A stretch of 64,000 nt of DNA from assembly GCA_010093515.1 (NCBI GenBank), contig MU001710.1, positions 102,119 to 166,118 on the forward strand, read 5' to 3'. Position numbers and translations under genes: made by a program. Positions 45,352-56,510 of this stretch are shown here, piece by piece; within the stretch, counting starts at the first letter, position 1, and the number at the start of each line of letters is the position of its first letter. The DNA is from Lineolata rhizophorae (taxonomy: Eukaryota; Ascomycota; Dothideomycetes; Lineolatales; Lineolataceae). The notes under the pieces are model-generated. The model saw only the letters and a program-made list of their open reading frames with translations, was not told the origin of the DNA and did no database searches.

Positions 45352-46956
45352 ATGGCAGAGCAGCCTACCGGGCCTGGCCCAACGGCCTCATCCTCTCCGG
45401 CAGACGGAGGCGCTTCCGCCGAAGGAGCTGCAGGCAGGGGAGCCAACGCCGCAGCGCCGAAGCAGAATCCCGCGTTTCGAGCCATGGGTAAGTGCAGGAC
45501 GACTCACCACCACGGGCACGCACACAAACACGGAGACTAAATACGTTCCTCCATCACAGGCCTCCCGAAGCTCCGCGCCAGACTGCCCTCGCGCAACTGG
45601 CTCATATTCTTCGGCGTTGTCGGCACCTGGACCGGCGCCCTCACGTACGACCGGAGCGAGAAGAAGCGCGCGCAGCGCAAGTGGTGCGATCTCGTGGCCC
45701 CGCTGTCCAAGGAAATCCTGCCCACGAATACGATGCCGCGGCGCGTAACCATCTACTTGGGGGCGCCGCCGGGCGACGGGCTGATGACGGCGCGCGAGCA
45801 CTTCCACGAGTACGTCAAGCCGGTGCTGGTGGCCGCGGCGTTGGACTGGGATGTCGTGGAGGGCAGGAGGGAAGGGGATGTGCGGGCGGGGCTGGCGGAG
45901 AGGATACGCGCGGAGAGAAAGAGGATGGGAGAAACGGCTGCGAGTGTTGTGATGGAGGACGAGGAAGATGCGAAGGAGGAGGCGGTGAAGGCATCGAGGG
46001 CGGGCGCGGGAATTGGAGAGGAGGCTGGTGTCAAGGGGGATATTGTAATCGGGAGGCACACATGGAAGGAGTACGTCAGGGGCTTGCACGAGGGCTGGTT
46101 AGGCCCGTTGGATCCGCCGCCAGAAGTAGTGAGGCGGATGGAAGCGGAGATGGAGAGAGAGGAGAGGGAAAAGAACGGGTCGAAAGAGGACACGCCCAAG
46201 GAGCAGCAGGGCGACAGCGACGAGACCAAAAATCCCACCGACACTACTTCCGGCTCCGCAGAATCATCTCCCGACCAAACTTCAACTCCCGACTCGTCAT
46301 CCGCTCAGGAAGCATCCGAGCAACCTAAGCCCGCCGACCCGAGCAAACCAAAGCCAAGACGGAAACAGCCACCCCCTTTTCTCCCCGCCTCCCTCTCGAC
46401 CTACGAATCGTCTTCCTTCCCCCCTTCGGCACCCGACTCACTTCCACCCTCCGCTCCCATCGCCTTCCCCCACCTCCTCGGCTTCTTAAACACCCCTACC
46501 CGCATGTACCGCTTCCTGACGCGGCGGCGGCTAGCTGACGACATCGGACGTGCTACAGCGGCCGTCGCACTCGGTGCATACGGCGTGTACGATGAGCCGG
46601 GTGCCCCGTCGGTGGCGGCAGCAGAGCATGCCGAGGACGATGTGAGCAGCGCGTGGGAACAGGAGCGTGTGCTGATGCAAGAAGAGAAGGAGTGGCCTAA
46701 GTCAATTCGCAAGGCCGTGGCGGAGCGGCGGGATAAGGCGGCTAAGGAAGTGGCTAGCGGTGCTGCTGACGAAGATGCGTCGCCGACTACAGCGGCGGGA
46801 GGTGAGGTGGGTGGGAAGGGGGCTCTGGAAAGCGTGTGGTTGGATAGGATGGTGTTGGATCCGCGGATTGCAGGACGGATGCGGAAGTTTATTATGCCCG
46901 TGGAGGATGAGGAGAGGGCAAAGAAGTGGATGGAGACGAAGGGAAAGAAAGAGTAG
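45352..46956 (+). CDS. TIM54: Mitochondrial inner-membrane translocase subunit TIM54
   Basis: Predicted 510 residues. Exons 45352-45487 and 45560-46956, with a 72-nt intron (GTAAGT donor, CATCACAG acceptor) in phase 1. After an Ala/Gly/Pro-rich lead come the conserved TIM54 entry GLPKLRARLPSRNWLIFFGV, a single membrane helix, and YDRSEKKRAQRKWC. MPRRVTIYLGAPPGDGL and FHEYVKPVLVAAALDWDVVEG follow, both hallmarks of the family. The C terminus reads LDRMVLDPRIAGRMRKFIMP. In yeast TIM54 is part of the TIM22 complex that inserts carrier proteins into the inner membrane. The middle, Pro/Ser-rich stretch (about residues 260-330) is expanded. It is followed on the same strand by another mitochondrial gene. 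Confidence 0.93.
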
Positions 46957-47506
46957 ATAAGAGGGAAAGTACGGTTGGATGTCGGTGCATTTTGGACTCA
47001 ACAAGAGGAGGGCGGAGCGGAAAGCGACTAATCTAGAGGGTTTTGGGCTACTATGCTTTGAATCTCACTTCGTCCGTGTATAGGTAAGCGAGGTATTTCG
47101 AGGCGATACTTAGTAAATGCTGCGGTGGATGTTTCAAGGATACCTGTATAAAAAGTAGCTTCATAGACGATCTTCAGGGCTGGGCAAGAGATTGAGCTGG
47201 CTTCCTCACTTGTATAAATACCAAATTCTCTACTGCGGAATGATTCTTTCCAAAGCCAATTCCTGCTCCGATGGCCCAGGCAATTGCTCCAATTATTTTA
47301 TTCGGCCACCTATGTTCGTATGCCAATTACCCAATTAGGAATTCTGCTCTGCCAGTCCCCGGGCTCACCATTTTTCCGCATCGCCGAGCGAGCTTCCATC
47401 GAAACCGCCTCGATTCCGTGCCAACCCATGCATTGACTTCCGCATTACCACCACAAATACGGACACACGCCCCAAACATTCACCCATCCGCTCGATCTCC
47501 CCCGCC

Positions 47507-48856
47507 ATGGCGCCCACCGTCGGGCTGACGGAGAAGGCGGTCCGCAGCCTCGCACGGAACCCTGCCTACACACGCCACGGCCTATCCATGATCTCACGCT
47601 CACGCACCAACTCCCGACATGCGACCGTAACCATGACTGCGCTCAACGGGCCACTCCGACACTTTTCCCTAAGCGGGCGGGGTGAGATGCCCCAGGGACA
47701 CCAGAGCATCTTCGGGGGGCCGTTCAGCGGCGGGAGCGGTGGCGGCGTCGGCGGCGGGACGAGCATGAGCGGCCCGCCGTCGACGTACTTCCAGCGGCCG
47801 TCACTGCCGGCCAACACGGTGATCCGGTTCGTGCCGCAGCAGACGGCGTGGATCGTGGAGCGCATGGGCAAGTTCAACCGGATCCTGCAGCCAGGGCTGG
47901 CGGTGCTGGTGCCGTTCCTGGACCGCATCGCGTACGTCAAGTCGCTCAAGGAGGCGGCCATCGAGATACCGTCGCAGAGCGCAATCACGGCCGACAACGT
48001 GACGCTCGAGCTGGACGGCGTGCTCTACACGCGCGTCTTCGACGCGTACAAGGCGAGCTACGGCGTCGAGGACGCCGAGTACGCCATCAGCCAGCTGGCG
48101 CAGACGACGATGCGGTCCGAGATCGGGCAGCTGACGCTCGACCACGTGCTCAAGGAGCGGGCCAACCTCAACTCCAACATCACGGCGGCGCTCAACGAGG
48201 CCGCCCAGGACTGGGGCGTCGTCTGCCTGCGCTACGAGATACGCGACATCCACGCGCCCTCGGGCGTCGTCGAGGCCATGCACCGCCAGGTCACGGCCGA
48301 GCGCAGCAAGCGCGCCGAGATCCTCGACTCCGAGGGCCAGCGCCAGTCCGCCATCAACATCGCCGAGGGCAAGAAGCAGAGCGTCATCCTGGCGTCCGAG
48401 GCCCTCCGGGCCGAGCAGATCAACATGGCCAGCGGCGAGGCCGAGGCGATCCTCATGCGGGCCCAGGCCACGGCGCGCGGCATCGACGCCGTGGCCGAGG
48501 CGATCCGCGACGGCGAGTCCGACGCCCATAGCGCCGTCAGCCTGAGCGTCGCCGAGAAGTACGTCGACGCCTTCGGCCGCCTAGCCAAGGAAGGCACCGC
48601 CGTCGTGGTGCCGGGCAACGTGGGCGACATGGGCGGCATGATTGCGAGCGCCATGGCCGTGTACGGCAAGGTCAGCGAAGGCCAGGCCAAAAAGGTGGCG
48701 GCTAAGACGGTCCAGGGCGAGGAGGAGCAGAAGGCGAGCAAACAGAGGCGCATAAAGGATGTGGAGAAGCAGGTCGATGAAATGGGGGATAAGACGGATG
48801 ATGTGGCTAAGAGCGTGCTGGAGACGTTTGATCAGACGGCAGGGACGGATCGGTAG
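47507..48856 (+). CDS. Mitochondrial stomatin-like protein (SPFH/prohibitin family, STOML2-like)
   Basis: Single exon of 449 codons. The first 75 residues are rich in Arg, Ser and Gly with few acids, as in a mitochondrial presequence. The SPFH domain starts at NTVIRFVPQQTAWIVERMGK and includes RILQPGLAVLVPFLDRIAYV, AITADNVTLELDGVLY and YAISQLAQTTMRSEIG. A helical tail contains AEILDSEGQRQSAINIAEG. These are diagnostic of the paraslipin/SLP-2 branch, which scaffolds cardiolipin-rich inner-membrane domains and proteases in animals. The acidic C terminus (KQRRIKDVEKQVDEM) is probably coiled coil. It is 550 bp downstream of TIM54 on the same strand. Confidence 0.92.
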   Translation: MAPTVGLTEKAVRSLARNPAYTRHGLSMISRSRTNSRHATVTMTALNGPLRHFSLSGRGEMPQGHQSIFGGPFSGGSGGGVGGGTSMSGPPSTYFQRPSLPANTVIRFVPQQTAWIVERMGKFNRILQPGLAVLVPFLDRIAYVKSLKEAAIEIPSQSAITADNVTLELDGVLYTRVFDAYKASYGVEDAEYAISQLAQTTMRSEIGQLTLDHVLKERANLNSNITAALNEAAQDWGVVCLRYEIRDIHAPSGVVEAMHRQVTAERSKRAEILDSEGQRQSAINIAEGKKQSVILASEALRAEQINMASGEAEAILMRAQATARGIDAVAEAIRDGESDAHSAVSLSVAEKYVDAFGRLAKEGTAVVVPGNVGDMGGMIASAMAVYGKVSEGQAKKVAAKTVQGEEEQKASKQRRIKDVEKQVDEMGDKTDDVAKSVLETFDQTAGTDR

Positions 48857-49479
48857 TCCGGAAGGTAAAGAGGGATGGAGGTTGCGTCCATTTACGTCTC
48901 TGCGGAAGGGGGGATATGGGGCGAACGTAGTCGGGCCCTCATTACCGTTGTATTATAGAGGCAAGATTGGAACATCCAAAAAAGTATGATCCCTTTGCTG
49001 CCTACCCTATTAATAGCTCAATTTTGCACGGGTCAAGCCCCGTAGGATACCACAACTAGACTTCCTTCCTTTGTGTGTGTGTGTGTGTGTGTGTGTGTAT
49101 TCATTGTAACCACGACATGCGGTCTTGTTACGCGTTCTTCGTAGTAAGTTAAAGCGGTATGCAAACAAAACTTTTCGAGAGCAACTCATCTTCATACGCA
49201 TCTTTCAGGCCAGGATGCCTCATTTCCGGCGTAAACAACAATCAGAAACGGAAAAGGAGCTGGAATAATGCAAGTAGATATAGTAAACCAAGCTTCCTAG
49301 GCAGTTGAATACCCGCAACGCCGCCGCTATGTTGAATCACGCAACGCTTGCTGTCCGCTCAAATGCCAAATAGTCCTCCGGTCCATTCGTCGAGAATCGC
49401 ATCGGCCTTGGCGCCTTCTCCTTGATTTCTCCTGCCCCGGGAGGAAAGGCTAGCTGGGCCACGAAGCGGCGGGTCGCGC
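48857..49479. other. Convergent 3' spacer between the stomatin-like gene and OPI3
   Basis: About 620 bp with no gene. It holds the 3' ends of two convergent genes and a TG dinucleotide repeat at 49,072-49,099. Confidence 0.5.
49072..49099. repeat. TG dinucleotide microsatellite, 14 units
   Basis: Uninterrupted TG units in the convergent spacer between the stomatin-like and OPI3 genes. Probably length-variable between strains. Confidence 0.9.
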
Positions 49480-50548
49480 TTACTTCGCCCTCTCGCCGGC
49501 CTTCTTGCGCTCGCGTTCGCGCTTGGCATAGATCTCGGCTGTGAACGGGCTTGCGTCGTCGTCAGCACGGACACCAAAATCCGACCTTGGGAGGGAGTTG
49601 GAGGAAGGGAGCCGCCGGGGGGGGGGGGGGGGGGGGGGGGGAGGGGCGAAAACTCACTCCTCAAACCTGCACGCCACCCGATACATGGCATACACGAGGG
49701 CCGTCAGCAGGACGCCGGCGGGCTTCCCGAACCAGAGCGCGGTGCCGAGGAACGACAGCGTGGAGCCGTCGTACATGGGCGAGCTGGTGACGTTGAAGGG
49801 GAAGCTGGTCACCATGTCGTCCATGAGGATGCCGAAGTAGTCGCCCAGGTAGGTGCCGGTGATGCCGAGCTTCCACATCGAGGAGAGGACGAGGACGTTG
49901 CCGGAGAGGACGAGGCCGACGCCGGTGTAGGTGGCGGTGGGGGAGTCGAGGAGGGGGTGCGTGGGCTGGGTGCGGAGGGCGCGCTCGTAGCTGGCGAGCG
50001 ATGTTAGCACGAGGGCGGGAGGAAGAGGGCGTAAGATGGGGCGTACAGCATATCACGGATGATGCCGAGGGAGAAAATGGTCACGGCGAGGCCGTAGCAG
50101 CCGTAGCGCGAATTGCCGCCGAACAGCTTGGTGATGATCTTGTTGTGGTATTCTGCCGGCGGAGCAATGCATTGCGCGAGACGTTAGACAAGTTGCTATG
50201 ATGTGGACACGGGGGGTCTGTCGGTTGGAAGGAGGCGCGCCGCTCGCTCATGTGAGGCCGAGCTCCGCCGTAGCGTCTTTAGTGGGGATGAGACGAGACG
50301 GGTAGGCATGTACCTTGCCGTGCCGCGATGCTACAAGTCGGGGATTGCTGTTAGAGAACGCCCTTCCTCGCAATCTTCTCCCGTGCCGCGGCGTGCCACT
50401 GGTAGGGTTGGGCTCATCTTACTTCCAAAACGTCGGGTTGAACAGAATCGAGACAGCCGACACTAATGTTCGTATATCCTTTGTCAGCCAACAAAAGCAA
50501 GAGAAGACTTCCCTTGCCATACAGGCGCAGCGACTCGCTCGCGTCCAT
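49480..50548 (-). CDS. OPI3: Phospholipid N-methyltransferase OPI3/PEMT
   Basis: Predicted 198 residues, the usual OPI3 size. Minus-strand exons: 50548-50518, 50462-50423, 50330-50314, 50152-50047, 49990-49658, 49549-49480. Joined, they give VSAVSILFNPTFWN, IAARQ, EYHNKIITKLFGG, GIIRDMLYERAL, SSMWKLGITGTYLGDYFGIL, SFPFNVTSSPMYDGS, GKPAGVLLTALVYAMYRVA and DPFTAEIYAKRERER, all family landmarks. Exon three is only 17 nt. The first intron appears to use a GC donor (G|GCAAGG) with branch GGCTGAC. The last intron carries a 25-base C run on the sense strand. The enzyme methylates phosphatidyl-mono- and dimethylethanolamine to phosphatidylcholine in the ER with S-adenosylmethionine. A recognisable four-helix membrane pattern is present. 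Confidence 0.92.
49617..49641. repeat. 25-bp poly-G (poly-C on the sense strand) inside OPI3 intron 5
   Basis: Uninterrupted G tract on the plus strand within the 108-nt intron 49,550-49,657, close to its 5' splice site in the transcript. Such tracts are unstable and may be miscounted in assemblies. Confidence 0.85.
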
Positions 50549-51245
50549 GGCTTCAGGGCGGCGACGAGGAAACAAGGAAGGCCCACCCCAGAAGCTGGGC
50601 TGCTTGAAATCGACGTATCCCAGCATCGTGAACACGGCGTGGAGCAGAACGAGCACGCAGCAAGCCCGACGCGGGGTCGAGACCGAGGAGTGAAGAGGAA
50701 GCTTTGGAGGTTTCGGGTCGAAGGGAAGCGGAAATCAGAGACGCCTTCTTTTCGGAGCGTGGATATTTTTGGGTTTGCGAAGGCACTAGAGCTCGGCGGG
50801 ATGTCGTGCGCATGTGGCAGAAAGGAAAAAAAACAACCGCAACGTCACCCCGCCAGCCCCGCGTTCGGCGTCGGCAATTGGCGGCGCTGCCCACACAGGG
50901 CCAGTCTGCGACACGTCCTCGCGCTACTGCAGGTGGATAGAGCCCCATGCACGTTGTCCAGAGCCTCGCTCTTACGGGCCAGCTCATCCTCCCCACACGA
51001 CTTGCAGACCTTCTAGCAGAGCGTCTACTAAGTCGATCACGAAATAAAAGCATAGCCCTCTGTGCCAACAAGAGAAAAATCTAGTTCTCTATTCTTTATA
51101 TTTCTAATACTAGCACAAGTGACAAAACACCAACCCGATGCTATACCTCCTCTAGTACATACTGTAATAATCAAGAGGAAACCCGCGGCAATCCGCGATA
51201 TAGGTCCTCCTCATCTAGGTCGGTAGGGCGGCTGGTTAAATCCCA
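50549..51245. other. Spacer upstream of OPI3
   Basis: About 700 bp between the OPI3 start and the stop of the amino-acid transporter, both on the minus strand. No gene seen. It should contain the OPI3 promoter and the transporter's 3' UTR. Confidence 0.5.
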
Positions 51246-53268
51246 TTACAGCCCGTTGGAAGCGCACGTAAAGGCACCGCCGAACCCATTCTGCCTATAC
51301 CCGTCAATGATGCTCTGCACCGACGCCTGATACGCCACACCCAGTCAGCCGAGACACTTGAAAAGAGCAAATTGAAAAGGCAGAAATGGGGGCAAAAAAA
51401 AAAAAAAAAGAAAATCACTACTCACGTAAGTCCCCCCGATCAAAAATACCCCGCCTACGCCCACCAGCCCCATATTAAACACAATCCCGACATACCCCCT
51501 TATTCCTCTCTCTCTCCAAAACCCCTCCCCGTACTTCTCCCTCCGCAACTGCACGTACGCCGCCGCCCAAAACACGAAGCCGAAGAACGAGTCGAACAAG
51601 CTGCTCATGAGCGCGAGCAGATCGGAAAAGAAGGGCACCAGCTCCGCGATGACGAAGGCGGCGACCCACGTGCCGGCGAGGACGGCCGCCCAAGCGGCCC
51701 AGCCCTTGGGCGTGTGGTGGCGCCTGTGCGGCGAGCTCGGGCCGAAGAGGCGGAAGAAGACGAAGCGCGCGCTGACCGAGGCGTACAGGACGCCGAGGAA
51801 GACGAGCGTGGGCACCATGAGTGAGAAGGCGATCTTCTTGAACTTGGGGTCGGCCAGCGAGCCGAAGGCGGGCGCGGTGGCGTAGTTGCTGCCCGTGAAG
51901 GCGCACATGAGGGCCCCCACGGCGCAGAAGACGAGCAGCTCGGCGGCCGTGACGAGGTACAGCGCCTTGGGGAAGTCGCGCGGCTCGCGCATCTCGGCGA
52001 TGAAGGACGGGATCGTGATCTGCCCGATGAAGGTGTAGCTGATGTTCATGAAGGCGTTCATGCCGGCCACGAACGAGGTGCCGGGCGCGGGGAAGAGGCG
52101 CAGGACGGGCTCGCCATTGGTAGGGTAGCCCGCCGGGTAAGGTTCGATGCCCGCGAAGGCGGTGGCCATCACCACCGAGACGAAGGTGGAGAGCGCCGCA
52201 AGCGAGGCGAGCCTAGACAAGGTCGAAAAGGTACGCGGCAGCGAGAAGACGAAGGATGTCGTCGCCATGATGGCGCTGAGTGTCACGGTACAGGTGCTGC
52301 CGCTCATCATAGTGTTGAGGTATTGTGCGCCGACGAGGCAGTGGAAGCCCTGAAAATGGGGGGGGGAAGGCCAGGTTAGATATAGTCAAACCGGAAGGGG
52401 TGAGGTGGCTAGAGTAGAGCAAGTCAAGGGTACATAAAACAGCACTACAACTCCATCGGGAACATTAGCCTATCTCCACTCACCTGGACGAACGTGTTGT
52501 TCATGATGAACAACACAGCAGTACCGTAGTACGCCCAATTCTTCTGCCAAAAGAGCTCCCGTCCGAGATCGCACACGTCGCGAATTTCGGGGTGAGCCAA
52601 ACAGAAGCGCCTACGCAGAATGTATCAGATAATCCATCCGGGCAAGAGGCATGGGGAGGAAGATCAAACACGGCGGACGAGCAGTACCATGCTATCATCG
52701 ACGTGTACAACACCAAGCCTGCAATCACAAAGGTGAGTATCAGGCCCGGCACGATGCCCAGCACCGCATACGAATAGGGAAAAGACATGATGGCCAAGCA
52801 TATGTACTCCGAGAGCAGCAATGCCGCCGTCTACATAAGCACAGGAAAAGCGTCAGTCAAGCAGTTCAGTCAGTCACCAACATCCCGCAAGCCGCACGGG
52901 CCATCAAGTCGCATCAGAGTCGGATTTTCCCAACGAAGCGGGGCCAGTGAGGAAGGGGGAGCCCTAGGGCCGGACATCAGTGCAAGGATGGGACGAATCC
53001 AGCGTACCTTTTGCCAGCTGCAGGTGCGATACTTGATGGTGCTATTCTTCTCCGTCTCGATCTGCTCCTGGACGAGCACGTCGTCCGAGCGCTCTTCGAA
53101 GTCGCCGAGTTCCTCGTCGTCGACGTCGCTGGAAGAGGGGGTCACCTTCGGCTGCGGGGGCGTCCTCGTCCTGGTCTTCATGGGCACGCCGCCGCCGTCG
53201 GTCGCGCCGTACTCGTCGCTACCGTCGGACCCGGAGGAGCCCGGGCGCTTCTTGGGGATCAACGCCAT
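51246..53268 (-). CDS. Amino-acid/auxin permease family (AAAP/AVT-type) transporter
   Basis: Predicted 511 residues. Minus-strand exons 53268-53008, 52830-52688, 52610-52484, 52349-51426, 51326-51246. Introns are 177, 77, 134 and 99 nt, and all junctions keep frame. An 85-residue polar, acidic N-terminal tail ends in TCSWQK. About eleven membrane helices follow, starting TAALLLSEYICLAIMSFPYS. Landmarks are WRFCLAHPEIRDVCDLG, GFHCLVGAQYLNTM, NISYTFIGQITIPSFIAEM, and a C-terminal GTYASVQSIIDGY across the last junction. Members move neutral or aromatic amino acids, often by proton coupling, at the plasma or vacuolar membrane; the substrate is not predictable. The start at 53268 (MALIPKKRPG) is the first in-frame ATG with family-like sequence. 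Confidence 0.88.
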
Positions 53269-54827
53269 TTGATCGAGCGGATGCTCTGGAGCAGCGGCGT
53301 GTAGTGGAGCGGCGGACGACTGGCCGTCTCCTCGATCATTTAAGGGGTATGCAGGTAACGGCAAATAAGCAAGGTCCAAAAATGGTAAGAAAAATCGAGG
53401 CAGGCTTTGTGTCTGGCAGCGAAGACGGTTGTGGCTCAAGGGCACACACCAAGAAGGGAGGGCCACCGGCGCACTACTTATGTCGCGGCGCTTGACGGAA
53501 GAGAAGAGTCTGACTGAGGGAAGATTCCGGAAGTTCGATAGCAACACTGCAAAGCGCAGCGGGAAAGGAATAAGGAGTAGGAACGGTCGCGTCGCCACCA
53601 GAGCCCCGAAGCAAGTCCCGCCCAGGCCGGAAACGACGAGGGAAGGGACTCTACGGGGGCTTCAGACTCCGCCCCTGGTCGACGGACCTCAACGCAAAAG
53701 GGATGCCGGCAGCAATCTTGTGTCTTTTTGAAGAGACCGCCGGGAAAATGCAAAAGGGAAAGAAGGGCCAGAATGAAATAGAAAAGGCAGAACCGGAGCT
53801 TGAGAGAAGCGCGTCTATCTTACCGAGCCTGGTATACTGGTAGGGCCGGGCCCTTCCGCTGCGCTGCGGCCGTGAAGCGCCGCCAGCGGCATCATCGCCG
53901 CCGCCGGCAGCCCATCTTTCGCGGTACCACGTACCAAGGACGCGCAGGACGTCGGACCTAGAGTGATGCGAGCGCCGCCCTTGGTTAGCCATTGCGACGG
54001 CCTTGTCGCCAGACGGGTCCGTTGGGGGGACGAACATTGTTGAGTTCGTTTGCTGGCGTGATCGCGGCGAGGTTTATCGAAGTTTTCCTTTCCCCCGTTA
54101 TCCGCATTCTTCTGGTCGTCCGACGGCCAGGCTGGGGGACCAGGCGCGTCGGCCCATTTGGCGCTGAGCTGTGGGCGGGAGAGACTTGGGACGAGGTCAA
54201 GTGGCAGCTTTGTCGCAGGCTCAGCAGCCCCCTTGGTCAGTCGGCCAGATCAGATGGAAGCCGCCCAGGCCGCTCTTAATAAGCAGGTGATGCCAAGCAT
54301 GCACCCGGCGCCAAACCAAATTGCCCTAGAGCATTTGAAAATGCCCATACGAATCCAGTCCGGAGTTCCTTGCGCACACAACGGGGCAGCAAAGAGGCTC
54401 TGGCGGCTCGGCTGCCCCAGTAGACGTCATGAAGCGTCTGGCGAGGCCCAAGACCCATGGATTACCTGATGTGGCTAGCGGTCGGCCACCCCCGGCCTGG
54501 CAGTTGGACCACTGCACGTGACATTGGCACCATTCACCTGCACCTCTCTTACGGAGAACTCAGTGCAGAAATCCGCGCCGCTATCGCATTCATCTCACGT
54601 GGAACACGCCGCGGATCGTGACTAGGGCTAATATCGACAGACTAGTTGGTGCGACTCCAATAGTCCAACTCCCGCTAGGGCCGAGGGATTGGTAGGTACC
54701 CAGCTATCTAAGAGGAGCTCACGAGGAACAGAATACTGCGCGCAAGGTAGGAAGACCGGGCACGACGGGCATCCGAGATCAGCAAGGTAGTAGCCGCATC
54801 TCTGGCCACGACGTAGCCATCAGAGCC
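53269..54827. other. Spacer between the amino-acid transporter and arrestin-like genes
   Basis: 1.56 kb. Frames at 53,304-53,731, 53,651-54,037 and 53,992-54,469 show no family motif and are probably chance. It should hold the promoter of the transporter at its left edge and the 3' end of the arrestin-like gene at its right. Confidence 0.5.
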
Positions 54828-56510
54828 TCACCCCCCCAAAATCTCAATAGGCACCCTCCTCGTGACGTTAAACGTGTGCTCCTGCGCCCTCAGCACCACC
54901 GTGACCTTGAGCCAGTACCCCACGCCGACAGCATAGCTCCTCACGCTCTGCGTCTCAGGCGGCAGCGCCGCCATCGCTCCTTGTGCGGCCACGCCATCCA
55001 GCGCGGCCGCCGTCGTCCCCGTCTTCCCCGTCTTCCCCGTCTTCCCCGTCTTCCCCGTCGTCGCCGACTCCACCGTCCAAGCCGAGCGCGCGTCGAACGA
55101 GCTAGATGCTCCCTCCGCGGCGCCGGGCCTCCCCGACCTCGGCGAGACATCCGAGGCCGAGTCGTCCGCCTGCGCCGCCTGCGCCGCCGTGGCCGTAGCC
55201 GTAGCGTCGCCCGCCTGCTCGTACTCGGGCGCGACCGGCCACTTGTCGCGCAGCCCGACGTCGCCCACCAGCACGATGGGCGAGTTGTCGTCGGGGAGCG
55301 GTATGTCGAGGTCGAAGGCGCTGGCGAGCTGGACGCGGGCGCGCTCGTCGCCCGCGTTCCAGCTCGCTTTCCTGCCGGCGCGGCGCCCGCGCGACAGGCG
55401 GCGCCACCACGACGGCCGCGACCGCCCCCGGGCCCCCGCCGCCTCCGCATCGCCCCAGCCCTCGTCGTCCTCCTCCTGCCCGCCGGCCTTCCCCTCGCGC
55501 CCCAGCCCCGCCGTCCGCCTCACGAGCAAGACCCGGTACGCCCGGACCCGGAAATCCGGCATGACGGGATCGACCGCCCTCCTCTGCTCGTACCTCAGCG
55601 CCGCCGCCAGCGGGACCCGCTCGCCCCATCTCGCCGTGCCCGGCAGCAGCAGCGTCGCCGCGAAGCGCAGCGCCGGCAGGTGGGCCCGCCGCCGCGGCCA
55701 GCGCCGCCGCCGCGCAGGCGCCCCGGAGCGCAGCGCCGCCGACTTGCGCGTCACGGGCGCGCAGGGGAAGCGGCGCAGCGGGGCGCTGGCGCCCGAGGGC
55801 CGCAGAGGCGCCGAGGGCGCGTGCGCGGCGTTGGCCAGCCTGAGGGTGGCTTGGGTGCTGTAAAGGCGGGGGCCGCAGAGGGCGCGGCGCCGGAACAGGG
55901 TCGCGCTGATCTGGTAGCGGATGGCGATGGGGGGCGCGGCGCCGTCGACGTCGGAGGTCGAGGAATAGGATGTGGCGGGGGAGGTGGAGGAGCGGGGAGG
56001 GGCCGTGAGAGAGGGCGGCAAAGGGTGCCGGTCCTTGCGGAAGAAGAGGGACGAGTGCGAGGAAGAGGCGCCGTGGCGGTGCTGAGGAAGGGAGTGCCGC
56101 GTGTACGTGTAGCTGGTCTGCATGGGGAAGCGCAGCGCAAAGGGCCAGGTCAGGACGTGCCTGGCGCCCGTCGTGGTTGTTTCTGGGACGAGGCCATGCG
56201 ACTCGACGAAGAGCGGCGCGATGCACGAGGAGCGGCGACCCCGCCGCCGTAGCCCGGCCGCCGACTTGATGACGGTTCCGGCGCGCGAGCGGCGCGCGTC
56301 GCGGCTGAAGGTCGTGAAGAAGCGGGTCAGCGCCGCGGGGTCGGTGGCGGGGGCGCCGACCGCGCAGGCGCCTTCGAGGCGCACCACGCCGGCCGAGAGC
56401 TTCTCGCGCCGCCGCGATTGGAACGTCACGCGGCCGGACACGACGTCGCCAGGATGGTAGACGTGGGAGGAGTCGTTGCCGTCGTCGAGCACGATGTTGA
56501 GGAAGGGCAT
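54828..56510 (-). CDS. Arrestin-like protein (arrestin N-terminal fold)
   Basis: Single exon of 560 codons. The frame is open further upstream, but its first in-frame ATG is 56510, matching the family start MPFLNIVLDDG. The arrestin N-terminal beta-sandwich is recognisable as VYHPGDVVSGRVTF, VVRLEGACAV and, after insertions, TWPFALRFPMQTSY. The second half contains IAIRYQISATLFRR and VGYWLKVTVVLRAQEHTFNVTRRVPIEILGG. Long Arg/Ala- and Ser-rich insertions separate the strands. A GKTGKTGKTGKTG tract is coded by a 9-bp tandem repeat at about 55,016-55,056. Fungal arrestin-like proteins act as cargo adaptors for ubiquitination and endocytosis or in pH signalling; no PY motif stood out here, so the role is open. 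Confidence 0.8.
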   Translation of the reverse strand: MPFLNIVLDDGNDSSHVYHPGDVVSGRVTFQSRRREKLSAGVVRLEGACAVGAPATDPAALTRFFTTFSRDARRSRAGTVIKSAAGLRRRGRRSSCIAPLFVESHGLVPETTTTGARHVLTWPFALRFPMQTSYTYTRHSLPQHRHGASSSHSSLFFRKDRHPLPPSLTAPPRSSTSPATSYSSTSDVDGAAPPIAIRYQISATLFRRRALCGPRLYSTQATLRLANAAHAPSAPLRPSGASAPLRRFPCAPVTRKSAALRSGAPARRRRWPRRRAHLPALRFAATLLLPGTARWGERVPLAAALRYEQRRAVDPVMPDFRVRAYRVLLVRRTAGLGREGKAGGQEEDDEGWGDAEAAGARGRSRPSWWRRLSRGRRAGRKASWNAGDERARVQLASAFDLDIPLPDDNSPIVLVGDVGLRDKWPVAPEYEQAGDATATATAAQAAQADDSASDVSPRSGRPGAAEGASSSFDARSAWTVESATTGKTGKTGKTGKTGTTAAALDGVAAQGAMAALPPETQSVRSYAVGVGYWLKVTVVLRAQEHTFNVTRRVPIEILGG

